Assembly: GCF_000306235.2 (NCBI RefSeq)
Contig: NZ_AKWZ02000010.1
Span: forward strand, 1,364,001-1,428,000
Length of the DNA: 64,000 nt
From: Leptospira fainei serovar Hurstbridge str. BUT 6
Lineage (GTDB): Bacteria; Spirochaetota; Leptospiria; Leptospirales; Leptospiraceae
Direction: 5' to 3'
The translations under genes and the position numbers were made by a program. The notes beneath the pieces were generated by a model. It made no database searches and was not told the origin of the DNA. It saw nothing but the letters and a program-made list of their open reading frames with translations. The stretch's first letter is position 1; each line of letters starts with the position of its first letter. This document shows positions 10,475-18,033 of this stretch, piece by piece.

Positions 10475-11043
10475 TCTCGATAACCTTATGTGGGATGTTC
10501 GGGTCTCCGGGAGGACGGATAAATTGGCTTCTTTCATCCCATCCCGAACGAACCCAATTTGGCCGTTCGCACGAGTCGGCGGAAATTGGAACAGAATTGC
10601 GATTGGTCGCCTCACTAAACGAGACGGGATCGGAGGAACTTCCCTTAGGAACCCTAAGATACAGGTTCTAGTTGGAAGGTTCCGAAGTCAAGAACGTACA
10701 TCCTAAGGATTCGAGACCGGATCTTGATAAACTGGCATTATTTGCCGAAATTCGGGCGATCTAAGGGGGTTTTCGGTTGGGAAATTTATTTCCGGAAGCC
10801 GGATTTTGGAGACAAAATAAATTTTGCGGTAGGACCTTTGGAAGGATTCGTTTCGTTCCACTGGAAAGTTTTTTTTTCACCTTTTTTTTGCCGATTCGGG
10901 CTCGAAAACCGGATATTCAATTTAGCATTTTTTTATATAGGATAGCGAATTTTGATTGTTGTCGTTAGGTTTAATAAGAAATTATCATATCCCATGTCGA
11001 CTTAGAACGATCTAAATCGGCTAATTAAAAAAGGAAGAACACA
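10475..11043. other. Intergenic region, 569 bp, divergent promoters
   Basis: It lies between the leftward acyl-CoA dehydrogenase operon and the rightward small-protein gene. Short frames here show no ribosome site, family motif or codon pattern. Homopolymeric T stretches lie at about 10868-10890. The segment TTGATT, 17 nt, TAAGAA near 10952 could be a weak promoter for the small gene at 11044. Confidence 0.4.
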
Positions 11044-11208
11044 ATGAAAAAACTTCTACTCGCCGTTACGGCACTCTCTCTTGTTGCAGCTTTTGCTCTC
11101 AGCGCGGAAGAAAAAAAAGAAGCTCCTAAAAAAGATGAAGCTAAGAAAGAGCACCACGAAAAAGAGCACCACAAAAAAGAGCACCACAAAAAAGAGGAAA
11201 AGAAGTAA
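11044..11208 (+). CDS. Small secreted Lys/Glu/His-rich protein, copy 1
   Basis: 54 residues. ATG 11044 has GGAAG upstream. A signal peptide (MKKLLLAVTALSLVAAFALSA) is followed by a low-complexity charged tail with three tandem EHHxK units (EHHEK, EHHKK, EHHKK). The mature peptide of about 33 residues should be periplasmic and disordered. The His pairs suggest transition-metal or proton binding, but this is inference. It resembles acid-shock or metal-buffer peptides only in composition. Its own strong terminator follows at 11263. A near-copy lies at 11918. Confidence 0.8.
   Translation: MKKLLLAVTALSLVAAFALSAEEKKEAPKKDEAKKEHHEKEHHKKEHHKKEEKK
11066..11150 (+). repeat. 85-bp exact direct repeat, copy 1
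   Basis: Identical to 11940-12024. It covers most of the signal peptide and the first Lys-rich stretch of the two small secreted proteins. The identity stops abruptly on both sides. Confidence 0.9.
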
Positions 11209-11262
11209 TCCGTTAAACGGACTTCAGCCCTTCGCGCTTGATTTAAGTGTGGAGCGACAACT

Positions 11263-11294
11263 GGGCTGCCCGAAAGGGCGGCCCTTTTTATTTT
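11263..11294 (+). terminator. Intrinsic terminator of small-protein gene 1
   Basis: Stem GGGCTGCCC / GGGCGGCCC (one G-U pair), GAAA tetraloop, then TTTTTATTTT. It lies 55 bp after the stop. Confidence 0.92.
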
Positions 11295-11917
11295 AAGAAA
11301 GCCTTCAGACCCCGAAAGAAGATCAAAAATGCCGGTGATCGTGGTGGCAAAAAAAAGCCGGCCTAACGAAATAGATACGTTAGCACCGGACTTAAGTGTG
11401 AAGCGACGATAGGACCCCAAAAAAATTGGGCCCTAATTTGTATAAATGACCCCGTTTTGCAACCTGTCAGCTATTTTTTCCCAAAAATGGTTTCTTTAGA
11501 GAATGAGCGGAACATAGATTCCGCCTGACGCGTCATAGCTGAGAGAGGAATCTTTGAAGCAACTCCGAATGACGTTTTCCTTCTCTTTCGCTTCAAAATC
11601 GTATTCTAAATTGGCATAACGACTTTGGGCCTATTTTTTTTCGGAAGGATCGAATCGTGGTTTTAGGATTTGGGAAAATTGCCTTTAACCAAAGAACACA
11701 TGAAGTATACGAGTTAGATTCCATTCTGATGAAAATCCAATAACCTGGATAAATCAGCAAAAATAAAGGTATTTTTAGTTTAATTATCTATTAAAATGAT
11801 TTTTTGTCTAATATAACAGAAAAAAAGATTGAAAAATATAGATCAAAACGGAAATATTTAAAAATACTGAAGTGAGGTTTTATCTTCTCTTCGGAATCAG
11901 ATGTAAGGAAGAACACG
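11295..11917. other. Intergenic region between the small-protein genes, 623 bp
   Basis: It holds a second copy of a 16-nt motif, TTAAGTGTGAAGCGAC at 11392-11407; the first, with one mismatch, is at 11243-11258 just ahead of the terminator. An imperfect hairpin follows it at about 11410-11433. The right half is AT-rich and must carry the promoter of the second small gene. No gene is supportable: an antisense frame at 11025-11420 is the complement of the repeats. Confidence 0.5.
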
Positions 11918-12067
11918 ATGAAAAAACTACTACCCGCAATTACGGCACTCTCTCTTGTTGCAGCTTTTGCTCTCAGCGCGGAAGAAAAAAAAGAAGCTCC
12001 TAAAAAAGATGAAGCTAAGAAAGAAGCTCACAAAGCCGAACACAATAAAAAAGAGCACAAGAAGTAA
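11918..12067 (+). CDS. Small secreted Lys/Glu/His-rich protein, copy 2
   Basis: 49 residues. ATG 11918 follows AAGGAAGAACACG, almost the same ribosome site as copy 1. The signal peptide differs from copy 1 by two substitutions (LLPAI for LLLAV). The tail has diverged, losing the HH pairs and reading EAHKAEHNKKEHKK. The 85-bp perfect DNA identity with copy 1 next to changed tails suggests either a recent tandem duplication with fast change in the tail or gene conversion of the front part. Role unknown; periplasmic location inferred. Confidence 0.8.
   Translation: MKKLLPAITALSLVAAFALSAEEKKEAPKKDEAKKEAHKAEHNKKEHKK
11940..12024 (+). repeat. 85-bp exact direct repeat, copy 2
   Basis: Identical to 11066-11150, inside the second small secreted-protein gene. 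Confidence 0.9.
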
Positions 12068-12115
12068 TCTAGGAAGAGCTCATCTAACTCTATCGAATGG
12101 ATGGAGGAATGAATT

Positions 12116-12153
12116 GGATCGTTCACACCGCGGTTGAATGATCCTTTTTATTT
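12116..12153 (+). terminator. Intrinsic terminator of small-protein gene 2
   Basis: Stem GGATCGTTCA / TGAATGATCC (one G-U pair) at 12116-12125 and 12135-12144, followed by TTTTTATTTT. The T-run overlaps the stop codon of the convergent patatin gene. Confidence 0.88.
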
Positions 12154-13038
12154 TGTTCCTTTATTCGTTAAAATATCGTTTCGATGGGAATGTGCGGATC
12201 GTCTCCCTAATTCTAACGCTAACCGACCTTCCGCCATTTTGTTCGGATGAAGATAGGGTGTTTTAGTGATTACCCGAATGATTTTCTTTCCGTACTTTCG
12301 AGCGATTAGGTCCTTTAATTCCCTCGTTTCGCTACTGATCACGCTGACGGACCCGTCGAACGCCCGAAGCAAAGGCTGACTGGAACTAGGCTTCCCGTTG
12401 TCGATTTCGTGGGTAATGATTCGTTTTATACTGGGATCTAGAATTAGTTCTTTGATCGGTTCCGCGTCGACCACGCCCCCGTCCAGAAATTCATCCCCAT
12501 CGATGATCGGAATTTCGAATAATAGAGGAAATGTCATCGAGGCTAAAATTAGATCGATTGCATTTCCCTCCGTCTTGAGTTCCCGGATTCCTTTGGTTAA
12601 ATTCGAAACCGCCAGACCGATCGGAGTGGGAAAGTCCTTAAGGTTTTTTCCCCCAATATAGGGTTCTAAAAGATCCCGGATTCGCTTTCCGCTTAAAAAG
12701 CCGGAATATTTTTTCAAACCCTTTCGAAACGGTTTTGTAAATTGAGAAAATACGTTACCTTCCCAGAAGTCCTTTTTCTTTAAAGTAAGGATAAATCGGG
12801 TAATTTCTTCCGGTGGAATTCCTGCTGCAATTAGCGAACCGATTAAAGCTCCCGAACTTGATCCGGTTATTTTTGCGGGTTTAAAGCCGATTTCCTTTAA
12901 GCCGAGGACAAAACCGGAATGTGCAAAAAAACCGAAAAACGCCGAATTCAAGGACAAAGCGTCAAAGGATTTTTTGATGAGAATGGTAGGGGACTTGGCC
13001 ATTGGAATGTGGTAGAAGCAAGCCGTTTGTCTGTCCAT
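12148..13038 (-). CDS. Patatin-like phospholipase with atypical oxyanion loop
   Basis: 296 residues from ATG 13036-13038, which has GGGGG 7 nt upstream. A longer frame to 13140 would run into the divergent cutA start and is rejected. The lipase Ser61 lies in GSSSG (59-63) and the catalytic Asp186 in LDGG, so the Ser-Asp dyad is intact. The usual glycine-rich oxyanion loop before the nucleophile is replaced by NSAFFG (about 31-36). Probable cytoplasmic or peripheral acyl hydrolase; substrate unknown. Confidence 0.8.
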   Translation of the reverse strand: MDRQTACFYHIPMAKSPTILIKKSFDALSLNSAFFGFFAHSGFVLGLKEIGFKPAKITGSSSGALIGSLIAAGIPPEEITRFILTLKKKDFWEGNVFSQFTKPFRKGLKKYSGFLSGKRIRDLLEPYIGGKNLKDFPTPIGLAVSNLTKGIRELKTEGNAIDLILASMTFPLLFEIPIIDGDEFLDGGVVDAEPIKELILDPSIKRIITHEIDNGKPSSSQPLLRAFDGSVSVISSETRELKDLIARKYGKKIIRVITKTPYLHPNKMAEGRLALELGRRSAHSHRNDILTNKGTK

Positions 13039-13138
13039 ATTTTTACCCCCGCCTTTTAAACGCCGATTTCGGAATTCCGAAAAACGAGAACGATGGAAAA
13101 CGACTTTTCCTCTTAGAGAAAGGGGATAGTGATAGTGC

Positions 13139-13456
13139 ATGGAATTTCGGACGATTTATATCACCACTAAAAACGAAGAGGAAGCATTGAAGATCGGAGA
13201 GGCGTTGGTGGCGGAAAGACTCGCCGCCTGTGCGAATATCATCCCTAAAATGCGATCCATTTATAGATGGCAGGGAAATATCGAAAAGGACGAAGAATCC
13301 ATATTACTCTTAAAGACTCGATCCGACTTATCCGGCGAGGTGATTTCAAGAGTTAAAGCGATGCACAGTTATACTGTTCCGTGCATTATTAGCTGGAAAA
13401 TACGGGAAGGAAACGCGGAGTATTTGGAATGGATCCGGACGGAAACGATAAAATAA
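13139..13456 (+). CDS. cutA: CutA-type divalent cation tolerance protein
   Basis: 105 residues, the normal length. CutA landmarks are present: TTKNEEEALKIGEALVAERLAACANI, then IYRWQGNIEKDEESILLLKT and HSYTVPCIISW. CutA forms a trimer with a ferredoxin-like fold; its role in copper tolerance is only loosely established. The ribosome site (AAAGGGG) is about 14 nt from the ATG, which is long. It is divergent from the patatin gene. Confidence 0.93.
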   Translation: MEFRTIYITTKNEEEALKIGEALVAERLAACANIIPKMRSIYRWQGNIEKDEESILLLKTRSDLSGEVISRVKAMHSYTVPCIISWKIREGNAEYLEWIRTETIK

Positions 13457-13564
13457 TAGTTTCCTTTTTATCGGATTTCTTTAAACATTTGGATCGCCTC
13501 GAGGAATAAATACGATTTTCGTTATATTCTTTGTGCTTTAAGGCATTCTCGGAAGGAGCGAAAA

Positions 13565-14182
13565 ATGAGCGATGCAGCGGAAAAATTTTGGCAATGGTTC
13601 GCAAAAGAACATCCTGCTTATTCTAAAATAGACCGGATCAACGACGAGGATCGCGATAAACTCTTTGATGAGTTAATGGATAGACTCCAAGCGGTGAACG
13701 AAGAGTTCTATTTTGAAATCGCCGGCGAGGAAGCCGGTCTTCAAGAATTGACTATAATTACCGCCGGGGACGAGTCGCTTTATGCCGAAGCGGAGAGATT
13801 CGTCGATCTGGCTCCGGAAATTCCGGGTTGGGAAATATTCTCCTCGGATCATTCTCAATCCGAAGGATTTACGTTGAGTTACGAGGGAATCGAATTCGAC
13901 TCGGAGGAGATTTGGTTTTTACCTCTCGAAAATACCCAGCAACAAAATTCGTTCGGTTTAAAAGTATGCATACCCGATTTTGAATCGGTTGCCGATCATC
14001 CCGGTCTGAGAACGGCGGTCACTATTCTTCTTGAGACTGTTTTAGGAGAGGAGGAGTTTCCGAAAGAAATCCAACATTTTGAAGTAGGGCCGATTCCGGA
14101 AGACCCGGACGAGGAAGGCTGTATAGAATTAGCGGAACTTCCCGATTACTTAGAGTGGCGGAAAGAAAGGGAAAATGCATGA
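13565..14182 (+). CDS. Conserved acidic hypothetical protein
   Basis: 205 residues, very acidic, no signal peptide or membrane segment. ATG 13565 has GGAAGGAG at good distance. The pattern (FWQWFAKE, LFDELMDRLQ, then FEIAGEEAGLQELTIIT and FVDLAPEIPGWEIF) resembles a family of uncharacterised cytoplasmic proteins seen in several bacterial phyla. I do not know its function. It is translationally coupled to the lipoprotein gene downstream (ATGA at 14179-14182). Confidence 0.8.
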   Translation: MSDAAEKFWQWFAKEHPAYSKIDRINDEDRDKLFDELMDRLQAVNEEFYFEIAGEEAGLQELTIITAGDESLYAEAERFVDLAPEIPGWEIFSSDHSQSEGFTLSYEGIEFDSEEIWFLPLENTQQQNSFGLKVCIPDFESVADHPGLRTAVTILLETVLGEEEFPKEIQHFEVGPIPEDPDEEGCIELAELPDYLEWRKERENA

Positions 14183-14763
14183 AGTTAGTTTATGTATTAT
14201 TCGCCTGCTCGATTATTTTCGTTTCCTGTAAAAAAGCGAAAATTCCCGTTCTTACGGAAACGTATTCGCGGGAAGGAATTCAATTCTCTTATCCAAAGGG
14301 CTGGCAAGTTAGTTCCGATGAAACGTTTCAGGAAGGGAAGACGCGAACCCGTTTAATTAATTTGGACATGTTGAACGGAGAAGCGATTTTTCAAGTGATC
14401 GTTCTTTATTCCGAAACTGACGAATCGTTTTTTCTTTCGACGATCGATAGCATGAGAGGAAAGAAGAAAGAATTCTTCACCAGGAATAATCCGGAAACGA
14501 AAGTGATCGAGGACGGAATCGAAGCTTTAAACGAAAATCTTCCTAAGGGCATCGTTTTAGCGGCAAGGGAAAAATATACGGTCGATTATAAATCGGGAAA
14601 ATTCACTTATCTGAATCGTTTCTATTTTTCGCAACCGAAGGGCGCGTCCATTTTTTTTACGACTCAAACGAGCGATACGAAAGACGAGGATGACGAGCCG
14701 ATTTTTAGAGCGATACTAGAGTCGTTTGTCGTGGAGACTAAGAAAAACGCAGGCTCAGCTTAA
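14179..14763 (+). CDS. Putative lipoprotein
   Basis: 194 residues from ATG 14179, which overlaps the preceding stop as ATGA. An alternative start at 14155 would only add residues ahead of the signal peptide. The signal peptide MKLVYVLFACSIIFVSC ends in a spirochaete-type lipobox (FVSC). The mature part contains IQFSYPKGWQVSS, a pattern common in secreted proteins with a PsbP-like or DUF1795-like fold, which is a weak guess. No catalytic motif seen. Confidence 0.8.
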   Translation: MKLVYVLFACSIIFVSCKKAKIPVLTETYSREGIQFSYPKGWQVSSDETFQEGKTRTRLINLDMLNGEAIFQVIVLYSETDESFFLSTIDSMRGKKKEFFTRNNPETKVIEDGIEALNENLPKGIVLAAREKYTVDYKSGKFTYLNRFYFSQPKGASIFFTTQTSDTKDEDDEPIFRAILESFVVETKKNAGSA

Positions 14764-14772
14764 GAGCCTGCG
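14741..14772 (-). terminator. Intrinsic terminator for the leftward hydrolase gene
   Basis: A 9-bp stem CGCAGGCTC / GAGCCTGCG (14748-14756 with 14764-14772, 7-nt loop) is followed on the minus strand by TTTTTC. It also spans the stop codon of the convergent lipoprotein gene. Confidence 0.8.
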
Positions 14773-14789
14773 ACGATATGGTTGGGGAA

Positions 14790-16553
14790 TTACTCCGATT
14801 GAATTACCAGAGTCGATTGTTGGCTTGCGCTATGTTTTACGCTCAGAGCGTAGATAAGCAAGGTCGGAACGGAATACAAGGGATCGTAAGTGTCCAAAGC
14901 GATCGCTATTTTGTGACCGGCAGGTAAATCGTAAGCGACTGCATTTAGGTCGATCGATAGGTTCCTAGTTTCTCCCGATGCTGCGTCAAAGATCGTCCCT
15001 GTTCCGTGGGTGATCAAGGTTCCGATTCCGGAAGTATCCAGATCGTAAAAGTAAACGTTTACGTTTGCCTTTCCCAAAGAAGAAGAAACCGTTCCGTTCC
15101 AGAAAATCTTACCGCGAATTTTTATCGCGCTGGCCAACGTATCCGACTGATAAACGATTCCGTTGATTCGGCTGATTAAACCTACCGGAGCCGTGACCGG
15201 TACGTCGAGATGAGCAGCGAGGATATCCGAAATTATCGGAACTCCGCTAGTCGCCAGAGTGTCCGCACCGGATAGAATCACGGTATTCGCGTTCGACGTA
15301 TTTTGGGTCGTAGAGATCTGTCCGTCCGTAAAAAGTCCTCTCGGCTTTAGATAGTACGTTTTTTGACTTACCGTCGGCGAAGGCCAAGAAGGAAGGGTGA
15401 CTCGAGCCCCGTTAAATTTCTTTTGGAAACTCACTTGAGGCTTGCTCATAATTCCATTATTTACTCCCTTGAGCCAATAATCGAACCAATCATACGCATT
15501 GCTCCAAACGTAGTTAGACAGTCCGAGTATTCCTGGAATTTCGGCCGAGGCATGAATTCCTTCGTTCAGGTCCAATTTCTTAGGAACCGTTAGTTGAGCG
15601 TAGTAATCCAAAATCTCATTCGGGTTAAAGAGATCGTCCTCGAAGTTGTTGGACATATATATCGGCTTTCCGGCAGCATTAAGCTGAGCTATGAAATTGT
15701 CCGGAGATCTGTCTTGTGCCCAGGCGCTCACTGCGGCAATATTCGTTTGATCGATTAGGTTTTGGAAGTATTGAGCGATGATCGGATCCATATGTCCTAG
15801 GAAATATCCCGAACCGATTAACAGGAGCCCCCAAACTATGCGCGGAGTACTGTTTCCATAAAGGGAACGTTTTAGATCTCCCCAACCGCTCATAGCTACT
15901 GCGGTTTTAATACGCGGCTCTTCACTTACACCGATCAGGGAAATTCCAGCGCCGTAAGATATTCCTCCGATTCCGATGTTTGCCGGATCGACCGGCGCGT
16001 TGGCCAAAAGCCAATCCAAAATCGAGCTTAAATCCTGACGGTCTAACGGGCCTGCAGTATTAATTAATCCGCCGGAAGTTCCAAATCCTCTAGTATTATA
16101 GCTGAGGACAACGTAACCTTTTTTGGCGAGTATCGCTGCAGGAACTAAATACTCGTATTTATTAAGCGCCCAACTGTTTACAAAAACGACCGCAGGATAT
16201 TTCATACCGGCGGGAGGATTCACAGGTTTAAAAATATTCGCAGTAAGAACTACTCCATCTTGGGCAGTTACCTTAATGGAATCGTCGAAGATGAAACTTC
16301 CGTCGTTTTGTTGTGCGAATGCAGCGTTGATTTGGGAGGCGGTATCACTCGCGCTAAACGAAGACGCTGACACTCCGTTAATGGACGCCGAGTTCTGAGC
16401 CTGTTGGGAAACGCCAGGAATTAGTGCAGCCAAGAAAGCCGCATTTTGCCCTGATGAATTCCCTGACTCATTTTTGCAGGAAGAAAAGCCGGCAACGCAA
16501 GCAAGGGATGTTATGCAAATTCGCATAACAAATGTTCGATATCCAATTCTCAT
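14790..16553 (-). CDS. CocE/X-Pro dipeptidyl-peptidase-type alpha/beta hydrolase lipoprotein
   Basis: 587 residues from ATG 16551-16553, which has AAGGAG 9 nt upstream; a longer frame to 16589 would start ahead of that site. The N-terminus is a lipoprotein signal (ACVAGFSSC), then a low-complexity Ser/Ala/Gln linker. The hydrolase core follows: DGVVLTANIFKP, PAVVFVNSW, RGFGTSGG, nucleophile motif GISYGA, and EGIHAS likely holding the catalytic His. The C-terminal third matches the beta-sandwich of X-Pro peptidases and CocE esterases (PVTAPVGLISR, YDLPAGHKIAIALD). Probable membrane-anchored peptidase or esterase. Confidence 0.85.
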   Translation of the reverse strand: MRIGYRTFVMRICITSLACVAGFSSCKNESGNSSGQNAAFLAALIPGVSQQAQNSASINGVSASSFSASDTASQINAAFAQQNDGSFIFDDSIKVTAQDGVVLTANIFKPVNPPAGMKYPAVVFVNSWALNKYEYLVPAAILAKKGYVVLSYNTRGFGTSGGLINTAGPLDRQDLSSILDWLLANAPVDPANIGIGGISYGAGISLIGVSEEPRIKTAVAMSGWGDLKRSLYGNSTPRIVWGLLLIGSGYFLGHMDPIIAQYFQNLIDQTNIAAVSAWAQDRSPDNFIAQLNAAGKPIYMSNNFEDDLFNPNEILDYYAQLTVPKKLDLNEGIHASAEIPGILGLSNYVWSNAYDWFDYWLKGVNNGIMSKPQVSFQKKFNGARVTLPSWPSPTVSQKTYYLKPRGLFTDGQISTTQNTSNANTVILSGADTLATSGVPIISDILAAHLDVPVTAPVGLISRINGIVYQSDTLASAIKIRGKIFWNGTVSSSLGKANVNVYFYDLDTSGIGTLITHGTGTIFDAASGETRNLSIDLNAVAYDLPAGHKIAIALDTYDPLYSVPTLLIYALSVKHSASQQSTLVIQSE

Positions 16554-16661
16554 TTTCTCTTTCTCCTTAAGCTTTTTGGCCGAGGCCATATAGATTCGCT
16601 TAATGCTAAAGGAGTATAGCAGGGAAAAAAATCAGATCGTCTGAGATTCTTATTTTAGACG

Positions 16662-16699
16662 AATAAAAGGTCTTAATTAATGATTTAAGACCTTTTATT
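16662..16699. terminator. Perfect 15-bp hairpin, likely bidirectional terminator
   Basis: Arms AATAAAAGGTCTTAA (16662-16676) and TTAAGACCTTTTATT (16685-16699) with an 8-nt loop. The GGTC...GACC core is flanked by A-tract and T-tract on the stem itself, as in bidirectional intrinsic terminators. It lies downstream of the AraC-type gene (minus). Confidence 0.6.
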
Positions 16700-16825
16700 A
16701 GAATTCTATAAACCATATACTTTTATATAAAACTATATTCGCTATGCGACGATTTCTTCTAAGCAGGAAACGTCGGCTCTATGGCGGAGAGTCGACGACT
16801 TTTTCTGTGAAGAGATTTGAAGAGA

Positions 16826-17908
16826 TTACGAATTCTTAAGGCTACGTATATAATCCCTAGGTGAAACTCCCGTAACGGATTTGAAGGCGAGGTTGAACGT
16901 TGCTTTTGAATTAAAGCCGGAACGGTAAGCGACGGAAAGAATATTGGCTCCATTTTCCCGTTTTAGGAGCAGGATCGCTTCTTCCACACGGAATCCGTTT
17001 ACAAAGCGGGAAAAATTGGTTTTCCGATGCTGATTTAAATATTCCGATAGTTGATATGGTTTGACGTCTAATTTAATCGATAAGGAAGAAAGTGTTAATT
17101 CCTCATCCAAATAGAGTTTTTCATGCTTCATCAAATCTGATAAGCGAGTTCCTAAATCGTGTAAGTCCACTCCTTCTAATCTAGAATTTCGGTATGCCTC
17201 TCGAACGGACGGTCCGATTTCGTGGAAAATTTGGGGAAAGCTCAATTGCGCAAGGTATCCGATTACCGCATAGAATATAGTGGCTATGGTCGCGATAAAT
17301 AGAAGATCTAAATCCCGGATAATATAAGACGCGATCAAGATCGTCGTTACGCTTCCACTCCCTAGGATGATATAGAATAAGATTCTTGCGCCTGCTTCCG
17401 TTTTTAAATGTTCGAGTCGAAATAAGGTGCGGGTTTGCCATACAACGGTTAGATAGTATAGTAGGTTACCTATATAGGCGCTAATTAGTAGGATATCCAA
17501 CCAACTATGTTTTCCCTCTTTAAAATAATCGATCGGTCTCGATATAAATAGCTCCGGCGATATAAGATAAGCAAGAGGGAATCCGAGTAAAAGCAGAATA
17601 CCAGGGAGATAAAAACGTATTTCGGATTTAGACGAAGTGTATTCCTGAACCGTTACTGAGAATAAGCTATACATTCCCGGCCCTAGGATCCAAGCGAAAG
17701 GAATATGAAGATGATTTAAAAACGAAGGTTCGAAATAAATCTCCTTTAAGAGAAAATAGACATAGAAGAATTGTACGGAGACACCGAAAGAAAGTAAAAA
17801 AAGAATTTTGAAAGTAATGGTTCGTTCAGGTCGGAGCAAGGCGCCTATTCCAAGAAGTAGGCAAAAGAGTGCTCCGAAGAAAACTATTTCCTGGAGAAAA
17901 GGAATCAC
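16826..17908 (-). CDS. Membrane-anchored AraC-family transcriptional regulator
   Basis: 360 residues. About seven hydrophobic segments cover residues 5-225 (for example FFGALFCLLLGIGALL, FLLSFGVSVQFFYVYFLL, FYLPGILLLLGFPLAYLI). A C-terminal AraC helix-turn-helix pair covers about 255-360 (LTLSSLSIKLDVKPYQLSEYLN, then ILSVAYRSGFNSKATFNLAFK and TGVSPRDYIRS). The architecture suggests a regulator that senses a membrane signal. It may control the hydrolase gene downstream on the same strand, but this is inference from position. Confidence 0.88.
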   Translation of the reverse strand: MIPFLQEIVFFGALFCLLLGIGALLRPERTITFKILFLLSFGVSVQFFYVYFLLKEIYFEPSFLNHLHIPFAWILGPGMYSLFSVTVQEYTSSKSEIRFYLPGILLLLGFPLAYLISPELFISRPIDYFKEGKHSWLDILLISAYIGNLLYYLTVVWQTRTLFRLEHLKTEAGARILFYIILGSGSVTTILIASYIIRDLDLLFIATIATIFYAVIGYLAQLSFPQIFHEIGPSVREAYRNSRLEGVDLHDLGTRLSDLMKHEKLYLDEELTLSSLSIKLDVKPYQLSEYLNQHRKTNFSRFVNGFRVEEAILLLKRENGANILSVAYRSGFNSKATFNLAFKSVTGVSPRDYIRSLKNS

Positions 17909-18033
17909 TTGTTTAAGAGGCTTCTAAAACGGACATCATGTCAACTGCTTTCATTGCAACGTATTGAAATCCGTTTGGAAACGGACTTCGTCTTTCCGCT
18001 TTAATGAATGGAAGCCGACCGAGTAAGACTTCG

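Noticed and set aside
10475..10615. N-terminal extension of the acyl-CoA dehydrogenase frame
   Set aside because: The conserved family start and a good AAGG site are at 10474; the extra 47 residues are unlike the family.
10475..10968. Several overlapping plus-strand frames upstream of the small-protein gene
   Set aside because: No ribosome sites, no recognisable protein features, and composition typical of intergenic DNA.
11025..11420. A 131-codon minus-strand frame over the first small gene
   Set aside because: Its repeats (CSFLW units) are the antisense of the EHHKK codons; the plus-strand gene has signal peptide, ribosome site and terminator.
13039..13140. N-terminal extension of the patatin frame
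   Set aside because: It would overlap the divergent cutA start and lacks a ribosome site; GGGGG precedes the ATG at 13038.
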